From contig RGYX01000074.1 of assembly GCA_010031845.1 (NCBI GenBank), positions 1 to 5,579 on the forward strand: a DNA stretch of 5,579 bases. Reading direction: 5' to 3'. Shown here piece after piece: positions 1 to 5,579 of this stretch. The stretch comes from Verrucomicrobiota bacterium (lineage in GTDB: Bacteria; Verrucomicrobiota; Verrucomicrobiia; Methylacidiphilales; Verrucolacustridaceae). The position numbers and the translations under genes were made by a program. Under the pieces are notes generated by a model. The model had not been told where the DNA came from. It did no database searches and saw only the letters and a list, made by a program, of their open reading frames with translations. Position 1 is the stretch's first letter. Every line of letters starts with the position of its first letter.

Positions 1-89
1 TCCTTCTCCCACTGCCTTTCCAGCCCGATCAGTGCCCCCAGACAGAGGCTCACCAATAGAGCTCTAAATAGTTCTGAGGTGATCACCAT
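1..89 (-). CDS. MgtC/SapB-family (or DUF4010-like) membrane protein, N-terminus only
   Basis: Only the first 29 codons are present; the gene runs off the left edge. Reading the minus strand from ATG at 89-87 gives a start MVITSELFRALLVSLCLG followed by ALIGLERQWEK. The hydrophobic helix ending in LGALIGLERQ is the hallmark opening of the MgtC/SapB family, and related DUF4010 proteins begin similarly. These are inner-membrane proteins; Salmonella MgtC is linked to Mg2+ limitation, acid stress and control of ATP synthase. An in-frame TAA at 98-96 on the minus strand leaves ATG 89 or the next codon, GTG 86, as possible starts. No strong Shine-Dalgarno sequence is visible before either. The gene is divergent from the regulator at 347. 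The family call rests on one short motif, so the function of this copy is not established. Confidence 0.65.
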   Translation of the reverse strand, partial: MVITSELFRALLVSLCLGALIGLERQWEK

Positions 90-279
90 CCAAGCTTAAG
101 GTCGAAGCACTTCAATATCCAAACATTGGTAGTTGCGATTATTCCTGCCCCCCCATGGCAACAGCGGACAACAGACTCTATTCTACCCTATCCTCTTTTT
201 TTGATCTTAAATATGATTCCTGACTCAACCCGTTAATTAGCAATATCTAATATATTTTTACATATCCTATTTTGGACAT

Positions 280-287
280 CCTATAGG
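280..287. repeat. 8-bp palindrome CCTATAGG, candidate operator
   Basis: CCTATAGG is perfectly self-complementary, and the surrounding ATCCTATAGGGAT (278-290) is nearly so. It lies about 60 bases before the regulator's TTG start, where an autoregulatory site or core promoter would be expected. LuxR/NarL-type proteins bind short dyads as dimers, but nothing in the sequence ties this dyad to that protein, and short palindromes arise often by chance in AT-rich DNA. Confidence 0.25.
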
Positions 288-332
288 GATACGACTTTCC
301 TAGATGTTTTATACATTAAAGATAAGTTCGGT

Positions 333-338
333 GAGAGG
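333..338 (+). promoter_or_regulatory. Ribosome binding site supporting a TTG start
   Basis: GAGAGG lies 8 bases before TTG at 347 and decides in favour of that start. The first in-frame ATG (395) has only AAAAGG at 381-386, also 8 bases away, which is a weaker match to the anti-Shine-Dalgarno sequence. An in-frame TGA at 332-334 rules out any start further upstream. Confidence 0.55.
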
Positions 339-346
339 CTTATCAC

Positions 347-1027
347 TTGGAAACCATTTCGCACTCTCCGCAGGATTCCAAAAAGGCAACCCCGATGAAT
401 GAGAGGGATCGCGATGGTCATCACTCCCCTTTCAGCTCACGCCACGTTTTTCTCTCTCCCCCCAACGGAACTCCCACGGAACTAATCCGCACCTACCTGG
501 AAACTCGATCTCTCGCTCCTGCCAGACTTCTCGACCCCAAGGTCGCCACTCCCAAGCCCAACGACGTTGTCCTCCATAACGGCAACCACAAGCTTCCCCC
601 AGTCAAGAAAATCGACTTCTGCCTGATTGTCTACCAAGAGGGATGGCATCTGATCGACATGGTTTTTTGGAAACGCCGAGGCGCCTGTGGTTGGCTCGAC
701 CTGCAGGATGATCCGCAGGACTTTCAGCAGCTGATCCGCGAAGCCTTGGACGGCAAGAGTCCGTTGGCCACCCCGAGCGTACGTCCCCATCTCCACCAAT
801 TGGACGGATTCATTGACCGCAAACTCGGCCGCCACCTCACCCGGCGCGAATTGGATATCTCCGTTCTTTTAATGAAGGGATTCTCTGACAAGGAGACCGC
901 CAAGCAGCTGAAGATCAGCACCGGGACAGTTCACAACCACCGCAAATCGATCTACCGAAAGCTCGGCGTTCATTCCATCTCTCAGCTGATGCACCGCCTG
1001 CGTACCATGGCGGCTCCCACCAAATAA
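347..1027 (+). CDS. LuxR/NarL-type transcriptional regulator with degenerate receiver domain
   Basis: A 226-residue cytoplasmic DNA-binding protein. Residues 161-222 are a clear GerE/LuxR helix-turn-helix: LTRRE at 165-169, KGFSDKETAKQL at 177-188, and a recognition helix around STGTVHNHRKSIYRKL at 191-206. Residues 32-145 resemble the receiver of NarL-type response regulators, most clearly at GACGWLDLQ (112-120), which parallels the usual GASGYLLKD, followed by a helix and DGKSPLATPSV. Every phosphorylation residue seems lost: the acidic pair aligns with P38-P39, the phosphoacceptor Asp with N78 (DVVLHN), the Thr/Ser with Y96 and the Lys with L119. The N78-Y96 interval is about ten residues short, suggesting helix alpha-3 is missing. 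Control by phosphorylation is therefore unlikely; ligand binding, partner protein or expression level are alternatives. No kinase is adjacent. TTG 347 is preferred for its ribosome site; ATG 395 would give 210 residues and keep both domains. The target genes are not shown by the sequence. Confidence 0.9.
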   Translation: METISHSPQDSKKATPMNERDRDGHHSPFSSRHVFLSPPNGTPTELIRTYLETRSLAPARLLDPKVATPKPNDVVLHNGNHKLPPVKKIDFCLIVYQEGWHLIDMVFWKRRGACGWLDLQDDPQDFQQLIREALDGKSPLATPSVRPHLHQLDGFIDRKLGRHLTRRELDISVLLMKGFSDKETAKQLKISTGTVHNHRKSIYRKLGVHSISQLMHRLRTMAAPTK

Positions 1028-1055
1028 GATCTTTTTGGAGGAGTCTCCAAAGATC
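1028..1055. terminator. Compact hairpin between convergent genes, likely bidirectional terminator
   Basis: The dyad starts directly after the regulator's TAA stop and runs two bases into the TGA stop (1056-1054) of the opposing gene. A perfect 7-bp stem, TTTGGAG (1034-1040) with CTCCAAA (1045-1051), closes a four-base loop. GATC at 1028-1031 and 1052-1055 can extend the stem across bulged T residues on the left arm. There is no long U tract after the stem on either strand, so termination could be weak or factor-assisted. It fills the whole 26-base gap between the two genes. Confidence 0.55.
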
Positions 1056-3069
1056 AGACGGAGCGAGGGGATGCCTCCCGTGGGGTTCCCGGATTACTGC
1101 TGCGCCCTCTCGGGTTAAGGGAATGTGTTTGGGAAGGACTCAAGGGTCTACCCAGGGCAAAGCCCTGACCCATTTCCAAACCTAGCTCGCGGACATCTTT
1201 CAAATCAGAACGTCTCCCAATTCCCTCTGCCATGACATGAACTCCCAGACTTTTAAAAAGCATGACTATCTTATCTAAAACCCATCGCGCTTGCTTCACT
1301 CGAATAGCCTTCTTCCAGAGAATTGGGTCCAACTTCACAAGATAAACAGGCAATTCGATCACTTCCATCAAGCTGGCACTGCCGCGACCATAATCATCCA
1401 AGGCAAACCGAAACCCCTTTTTACACAACCGGGTCGCCATGGCTTTCCCGGCTCTTAGTTCCGCCAAACCTGCCTCCTCACTAATCTCTAAAATCATCCG
1501 CTCCGGCTTGACCCGAGACCGCTGAAAGGAGCCAATCAAATCATTCGCCAAATCTGCATCCGAAAGAAACTCGCGCCCAATATTTGCGCTAATCACCAAC
1601 TTGGGATCGTTTTTCAGCATTCCCAAACAGCGGTGCATGACCAAGGACGCAAGATGGATCCGCATCCCTAGCCTATCAATGGCCGGCAGGATGACATCCG
1701 GCATGCACAGCCCCACAGGAGTCCAGAGGCGAAACAGGGCTTCATGGAAAAGAACCCGTCCATGGTTCAGTTCACGTACAGGTTGGAGCCACATCTCGAA
1801 CTCTCCTGCCTGCATGGCCTGACTGACTTCAAGCGTCCAAGACCCTTTTCCTTCCGGAACCGCTGGAGTTCGCCCTCCAACAATCTCTAACCGTGATTTT
1901 CCTTTCACCTTGGCTTTTCGGAGAGCCGCATCGGCTGCACGAAAAACATGGGAAGGCGGATCCCCCTTCTGAACCTTTACCAGTGATACGCTGATCGAGG
2001 GCTCGGCGGAGGAACCGCTCATGGAGCGGCGTCTCGCCATCAAGGCGACCAGTTTCTTGGCCCGGTGAACGGACTGCATGAAATTGGCACCACGGAGGAA
2101 AACGGCGAATTCATCGCCTCCCAATCGCGACAGACTGGCCTCTACGCCAAAGTGATCCCGCAATCTTCTGGCCACCCGGCAGAGCATAGCATCCCCCTCG
2201 TCATGCCCCCGCGTGTCATTAAATATCTTAAAATCATCCAGATCCATCACCAGGAGAATCCCGTGGCCGACCCGCGTATGCCGCTCCATTCTCCGTCGCA
2301 ACTCCCAGCGGTTTAGAAATCCAGTCAGAGGATCATGGGTTAATGCATATTCCAGTTGGTCCCCTAGCTCCTTGCGCTCGGTATCATCATGGAGGGAAAC
2401 CTGAATTCCTTTAGGATCGGAGGTGATCCAGAGACTCCAAAACGCCCACCGGTTTAGGTGAAGACGGACGAGACAGTCGGACAGCCCAAATCCCCACTTG
2501 GGAATCGGCTTTTTCATCCGTTGTAACAGGATGGTTCGTCGGGGTTTCTCCAGCCAAGAGATCCAGTTTTTCCCTTTGAGATAAGTGGCCTTTTCCCCCA
2601 TGCGGGCGGCTGCGGCGGATCCAATCCGGAGAATCTTGCCTTTTCGGGAAGAGAGGAAAACCGAAGGGGATGGGCCGGTTATGGAAGTGGAAGGATCCAA
2701 AAGTTGGAAGGCCACCGAAGCCAACCTGCGAGACAGAGCAAAGGAATCCGCCGTCCATCCCCCCAACCAGACCACCTGATCCTGAACCTCCGGCGGGACG
2801 ATACCTTTTGATCCGTGCAGGAAATCAGCCACCACCGCCACGGGAATGGATTTTAAACTAATGGTCTCCCTCAATGCGGAGGTTCCGGCACGGACAATCC
2901 TAAGATCTGCCCGCATCCCTCGGGGGTCCCGCCCCAACCAGAACGCCTCCACTCCAAGCAGGGTGAGGTTCTGCGAAAGTAAGGCCTGCTCCTGCTCAGG
3001 AAACCCCAATAACTCCACCACAGGAACCAGATTCCGCCGTTTCGGAACTCTTCTAGCCATTACTTTCAA
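1054..3069 (-). CDS. GGDEF-EAL cyclic-di-GMP turnover protein with PAS-like sensor region
   Basis: A 671-residue protein with both c-di-GMP synthesis (GGDEF) and hydrolysis (EAL) domains. GGDEF spans about 240-397: DPLTGFLNR at 246-254, DLDDFK at 276-281, ND and GHDEGD after it, and an intact GGDEF at 317-321. The inhibitory RxxD site expected at 308-311 is absent (GVEA). EAL spans about 415-645 with metal and catalytic residues in place: E443 in HEAL, N496, E528, D558-D559, K579, E615 and Q635. Loop 6 reads DDYGRGSASL rather than DDFGTGYSSL, and AEGIG replaces AEGVE. Residues about 133-235 look PAS-like, ending in the familiar junction HDDTERKELGDQLEYALTHD. Residues 15-125 have alternating strands and helices like a receiver but no phosphoacceptor Asp. 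No membrane segment is seen, so it is probably cytoplasmic. It follows the glycosyltransferase gene by 21 bases. Both domains look competent; net direction cannot be read from sequence. TTG 3069 is chosen over ATG 3060 because of the ribosome site. Confidence 0.93.
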   Translation of the reverse strand: MKVMARRVPKRRNLVPVVELLGFPEQEQALLSQNLTLLGVEAFWLGRDPRGMRADLRIVRAGTSALRETISLKSIPVAVVADFLHGSKGIVPPEVQDQVVWLGGWTADSFALSRRLASVAFQLLDPSTSITGPSPSVFLSSRKGKILRIGSAAAARMGEKATYLKGKNWISWLEKPRRTILLQRMKKPIPKWGFGLSDCLVRLHLNRWAFWSLWITSDPKGIQVSLHDDTERKELGDQLEYALTHDPLTGFLNRWELRRRMERHTRVGHGILLVMDLDDFKIFNDTRGHDEGDAMLCRVARRLRDHFGVEASLSRLGGDEFAVFLRGANFMQSVHRAKKLVALMARRRSMSGSSAEPSISVSLVKVQKGDPPSHVFRAADAALRKAKVKGKSRLEIVGGRTPAVPEGKGSWTLEVSQAMQAGEFEMWLQPVRELNHGRVLFHEALFRLWTPVGLCMPDVILPAIDRLGMRIHLASLVMHRCLGMLKNDPKLVISANIGREFLSDADLANDLIGSFQRSRVKPERMILEISEEAGLAELRAGKAMATRLCKKGFRFALDDYGRGSASLMEVIELPVYLVKLDPILWKKAIRVKQARWVLDKIVMLFKSLGVHVMAEGIGRRSDLKDVRELGLEMGQGFALGRPLSPSQTHSLNPRGRSSNPGTPREASPRSV

Positions 3070-3076
3070 GGCAATT

Positions 3077-3084
3077 CCCCCTTT
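3077..3084 (-). promoter_or_regulatory. Ribosome binding site supporting TTG start of the GGDEF-EAL gene
   Basis: On the minus strand AAAGGGGG sits 7 bases before TTG 3069 but 16 bases before the in-frame ATG at 3060. The spacing favours TTG. The site lies within the 21-base gap after the glycosyltransferase stop codon, which leaves little room for a separate promoter there. Confidence 0.6.
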
Positions 3085-3090
3085 CCCGTT

Positions 3091-4611
3091 TTATTTGCGC
3101 TTCATAAACGAATCCGGAAAAAGACCCACCAAGGTCGCTGGCAAAACGGAAAAGACGGACCAGGCGCACCAAAAGATATGAATCCATAAGTATGTGGGTC
3201 GGGACTGGTAGTGCATATACCCATAAACAATCGCGGCGAATGATAACGCGATCAGGAGAAGGTTTGGCATCAAAGCCAGAACCCGGGCAAAGAAGTTAAT
3301 ATCCCTCACCACCTTGGTGTTGACCCGGTATTTGGGACGCACCTGGGGATGGGCTAGCGCGGTGAAAATGGCGACCAGATAGACAAACCAAAGACCCGAC
3401 TGTACTTGAAAAGACTTCATATCCTGTTTGTGGTTGGTCATGGAGGAGTTCATCCAGCGCATTAACCCCAGGTACGGAATACGGTAGAGCACAAAGAGCC
3501 AAAGCGGGGCCGAGAGGACAAACTGCCCGGTAAAGAGCACCCAGATTGGCATGAGGAAAAAGATCGGGTAGGCGATTCCGAACATGATGTAGTGATACCC
3601 AAAATGGAAATAAGAAACTTTCTGGTGCCAGCTCAGGCCCTTTCGGCAAAACGGGTTGTCCCAAAAAAGAATCCGGAGGGAGTCGGTCGCCCATTGGCGC
3701 CTCTGTTGCTGCTGGGCAAAGATATCGCTGGGAGCCGTTCCCTCCGTCAGCGCAAACGGGTAATAAACGGAGTGCCAACCCTTATCCTCCAGCAGCATCG
3801 AGCTGTGCAGGTCTTCCACCAGGCTCCATTCGCAAAAACCGCCGATCTCCTCGATGGCTTTTCTGCGGTAAATCACCCCGCTTCCACAGGAAATGGATGC
3901 GTTGTGGGCGTTTTTGCTGATCTGCATCGCCTCGTAGAAGACGGTGTCTTTATTACCCCACGGATCATGGGCCGGAACGCGAAAGGATTGGCGACTTCCG
4001 ACAAAACCGATTTTTGGAATCTGAAAGTATCCGATCATCCGATGGATCACTTCCGGCTTGGGGATCTGGTCAGCATCCAGCGTCATGACAAAGGGGGATT
4101 TGGTGATTCTCATCCCATGGTTCAAATTCCCCCCCTTGGCAGCAATCTTCTCTTTCCGAGCGCTATAACCAAACTTTAGTTTTTGGGCGAGTTCCTTCAC
4201 CTCCTTGGAGTGACCATCATCCAGCACCATGACGTGCAGATGAGGGTAATCGATTTTGGCCACCGCCTCCAAAGTAGGTCTCACGATCTCCATGGGCTCC
4301 CGGCACACCGTGACCAACAGGTCCACCTCAGGTAGTCTCCCCTTCCACGGCATGGTTTCCCGTGGATGCAGGCGTTCCTCGGAAAGCATATCGGCCCAAA
4401 CCAGGATACAGAGGAAGCAGATCAACTCGGCTACCACGAACAGGCTCGCAACCACCGGGTGACCCCAGTCCAGAACCCGGAACAACCACTGCAGATACAC
4501 GATCCCTGCCAGAATCGTTAGGGTGTAGAGGACGCGGTTCTTTTTCCTTAACGGAGTAAGGATGGAGTCCTTATACCGGCGGGAACGGCCCGAATTAGAA
4601 TCGGTGCTCAT
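3091..4611 (-). CDS. Family 2 membrane glycosyltransferase, cellulose-synthase-like, without PilZ domain
   Basis: A 506-residue processive beta-glycosyltransferase of the inner membrane, expected to polymerise a nucleotide sugar and thread the chain outward. Counting from ATG 4611, two N-terminal helices (about 28-46 and 52-74) precede the catalytic domain. This shows VLDDG (D131, D132), KGGNLNHGM near 160, the metal-binding DAD (179-181), a GSGVIYRR acceptor region, ED at 266-267 in SLVEDL (the usual TED position), and QRRQW at 303-307. The usual motif is QxxRW; here Gln stands for Arg. About five further helices follow (341-362, 366-386, 404-420, 443-466, 474-498). There is no PilZ domain after them, unlike BcsA, and it is longer than PgaC or HasA. 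The gene overlaps the barrel gene's end by 17 bases and has no clear Shine-Dalgarno sequence, suggesting translational coupling. TTG 4617 would add two residues. The family is secure; the sugar and polymer are unknown. Confidence 0.92.
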   Translation of the reverse strand: MSTDSNSGRSRRYKDSILTPLRKKNRVLYTLTILAGIVYLQWLFRVLDWGHPVVASLFVVAELICFLCILVWADMLSEERLHPRETMPWKGRLPEVDLLVTVCREPMEIVRPTLEAVAKIDYPHLHVMVLDDGHSKEVKELAQKLKFGYSARKEKIAAKGGNLNHGMRITKSPFVMTLDADQIPKPEVIHRMIGYFQIPKIGFVGSRQSFRVPAHDPWGNKDTVFYEAMQISKNAHNASISCGSGVIYRRKAIEEIGGFCEWSLVEDLHSSMLLEDKGWHSVYYPFALTEGTAPSDIFAQQQQRRQWATDSLRILFWDNPFCRKGLSWHQKVSYFHFGYHYIMFGIAYPIFFLMPIWVLFTGQFVLSAPLWLFVLYRIPYLGLMRWMNSSMTNHKQDMKSFQVQSGLWFVYLVAIFTALAHPQVRPKYRVNTKVVRDINFFARVLALMPNLLLIALSFAAIVYGYMHYQSRPTYLWIHIFWCAWSVFSVLPATLVGLFPDSFMKRK

Positions 4612-5579
4612 ACGCAAGAATGAAGTTCAGCGCATCAAACGATCCCCCGGTGAGGTTGTAGCGGTTGAAGCCGCGGTTTTGGCTGAAGTACCGTCCATCC
4701 AGCCTTAGGGTATCGTCCTCACTGCCGAGGTTAAATTTGATCCAGGCAAACCCGCTCTGACCAAAGCCCCCGTTATCCATCGTGTTGTAGAGATGCCCTT
4801 CCCCACCGATCTCCACCCCGTCAAATGGCTTGCCGGAGATTTCCAGATTCAGCGCGTTCACGTTGAGCGCCGTGGGATCGTAATAGGCTCCCGTCGATGG
4901 CCCTCCGGAAACGGGATGGTAAAGCGAGGCTGGCTGAAAGAGGGACATGTAGTAATAGCTGTAACTCGGCCGGATTCGGACATCTTGAACGGGCACCTCG
5001 TAGCTCAACTCAGCCAAGTTGTCCCGGAAGGTGTTGCCATCGGATAAAGAGGCAATCCGAGTGCGGGCATAGACTGTCCAACCGGCGTAGGGTCGCAACC
5101 TCCCCATTAAGGTTCCCTGAGTGGAGGAGATTTTGTTTCCGACACCACCGATCGAGGTAACCAAATCGTAAATACCCACACCAAAGGGCGGCTCAAAGTC
5201 GATCAGGTCGAAGAACTCACCTCCCACCCCAAGATCCAGCCAATGCACGGGATAAAAGGTCAGCGCCCCTCCCCCGTTGGGACTAAGCCACTGGTTGGTG
5301 TATCCGTTCAATCCCACTCTCCCGTTGAAACCAACGACGTCATCGGGTCGGGCATCGAGGGCGATAAACCCACCCTGACGATCAATGTTGCTAAAACCAA
5401 CCTGTTGAAAGAGGGAGTTCGCCAAAGAAGGCCGAAGAGTAACTGCCGGATCAGGCTTAAAACTCCCCTCCAAACCCCAATCCAGCTCGAGGTAGTTCAG
5501 TGAATTGGAATAACTCGCGAACTGAGCTCTCATTCTGGGGTCAGTCAGTTCGTCGTAGAGATCGGTTCGAGGATCCCAG
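4595..5579 (-). CDS. Outer-membrane beta-barrel protein, probable polysaccharide export porin (5' end missing)
   Basis: The frame stays open to the right edge, so only the C-terminal 327 or so residues are seen; ATG at 5533 is internal or at best an unsupported start, because 15 codons upstream of it are also open. The visible part is rich in Gly, Tyr, Phe and Asn, with amphipathic strands alternating with turns, for example LRPYAGWTVYARTRIASL, RIRPSYSYYYMSLF and DDTLRLDGRYF. It ends LNFILAYEHRF: a terminal Phe with hydrophobic or aromatic residues at alternate positions before it, the signal recognised by the BAM machinery. Placed directly ahead of a processive glycosyltransferase, it most likely forms the outer-membrane exit for the polymer, as BcsC, PgaA and AlgE do. 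BcsC and PgaA carry N-terminal TPR repeats; whether this one does lies outside the window. No specific family signature is recognised, so a general porin remains possible. Confidence 0.72.
   Translation of the reverse strand, partial: WDPRTDLYDELTDPRMRAQFASYSNSLNYLELDWGLEGSFKPDPAVTLRPSLANSLFQQVGFSNIDRQGGFIALDARPDDVVGFNGRVGLNGYTNQWLSPNGGGALTFYPVHWLDLGVGGEFFDLIDFEPPFGVGIYDLVTSIGGVGNKISSTQGTLMGRLRPYAGWTVYARTRIASLSDGNTFRDNLAELSYEVPVQDVRIRPSYSYYYMSLFQPASLYHPVSGGPSTGAYYDPTALNVNALNLEISGKPFDGVEIGGEGHLYNTMDNGGFGQSGFAWIKFNLGSEDDTLRLDGRYFSQNRGFNRYNLTGGSFDALNFILAYEHRF

Larger units (their letters stand above)
90..346. promoter_or_regulatory. Divergent AT-rich intergenic region with small inverted repeats
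   Basis: This 257-base stretch separates two divergent genes and must hold both promoters. Bases 181-330 contain 45 G/C in 150 (30%), well below the flanking genes. Small dyads are visible: CCAA-ACA-TTGG at 119-129, ATTAG-N6-CTAAT at 236-251, and an 8-base perfect palindrome CCTATAGG at 280-287 that extends imperfectly to 278-290. CATATCCTAT (261-270) partly resembles CATCCTATAG (277-286). I could not find a -35/-10 pair with good spacing on either strand, so no promoter is placed. The dyads could be operators for the adjacent regulator, but that is inference. A run of seven C lies at 148-154. No coding potential is seen. Confidence 0.5.

Noticed and set aside
148..154. Run of seven C as a phase-variation tract
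   Set aside because: Seven bases is short, it lies in a non-coding leader, and nothing shows length variation.
220..255. Sigma-70-like promoter (CTGACT with TATCTA)
   Set aside because: The match to consensus is poor and the spacer is 18 bases; several equally weak pairs exist in this AT-rich stretch, so none was called.
90..346. A c-di-GMP or Mg2+ riboswitch in the divergent region
   Set aside because: I see no conserved riboswitch core or extended pairing, only short dyads.
482..835. 117-codon minus-strand frame opposite the regulator
   Set aside because: It lies antisense to the receiver-like region, with no ribosome site or recognisable motif.
2411..2758. 115-codon minus-strand frame overlapping the GGDEF-EAL gene
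   Set aside because: It is a shifted frame within the PAS-like region. The main frame is continuous and matches known domains downstream.
3296..3778. 160-codon minus-strand open frame inside the glycosyltransferase gene
   Set aside because: It is a shifted frame of a gene with clear membrane and catalytic motifs. No frameshift is needed to read the glycosyltransferase through.
3592..4179. 195-codon plus-strand open frame inside the glycosyltransferase gene
   Set aside because: It is antisense to the conserved catalytic motifs of the glycosyltransferase, and its translation shows no domain pattern; it is a shadow frame.
5243..5503. 86-codon plus-strand frame opposite the barrel gene
   Set aside because: It is antisense to a well-supported barrel frame and has no motif.

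Overview
The window looks like part of a Gram-negative bacterial chromosome. One gene product reads as an outer-membrane beta-barrel, and coding regions are moderately GC-rich while the largest intergenic stretch is only about 30% GC over 150 bases. The species cannot be read from the sequence. A biofilm-forming, environmental lineage such as the Nitrospirota would fit, but that is a low-confidence guess. I see no phage, transposon, CRISPR or RNA gene.

Layout, left to right. Bases 1-89 (minus strand) hold only the first 29 codons of a gene whose start reads like an MgtC/SapB-family membrane protein. Bases 90-346 are a divergent, AT-rich intergenic region with small inverted repeats. Bases 347-1027 (plus) encode a LuxR/NarL-type DNA-binding regulator. 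Its N-terminal half looks like a receiver domain that has lost all its phosphorylation residues. A compact hairpin at 1028-1055 separates it from a convergent minus-strand gene cluster filling the rest of the window. In transcription order that cluster is: an outer-membrane beta-barrel protein (4595 to the window edge, 5' end missing), a membrane-embedded family 2 glycosyltransferase of the cellulose-synthase type (3091-4611), and a GGDEF-EAL cyclic-di-GMP enzyme (1054-3069).

How they may work together. The barrel and glycosyltransferase genes overlap by 17 bases, and the GGDEF-EAL gene follows after 21 bases, so the three are very probably one operon. An inner-membrane processive synthase next to an outer-membrane barrel is the logic of synthase-dependent exopolysaccharide systems (cellulose Bcs, poly-N-acetylglucosamine Pga, alginate). 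The c-di-GMP enzyme would supply local control. The set does not match a textbook Bcs or Pga operon: the synthase has no PilZ domain, its QxxRW motif reads QRRQW, and no BcsB- or PgaD-like partner is visible. The polymer is therefore unknown and the locus may be an undescribed variant. The regulator is convergent to this operon and may or may not control it.

Uncommon starts are a theme: the regulator and the GGDEF-EAL gene both seem to begin at TTG, each chosen because a good Shine-Dalgarno sequence is correctly placed for it.
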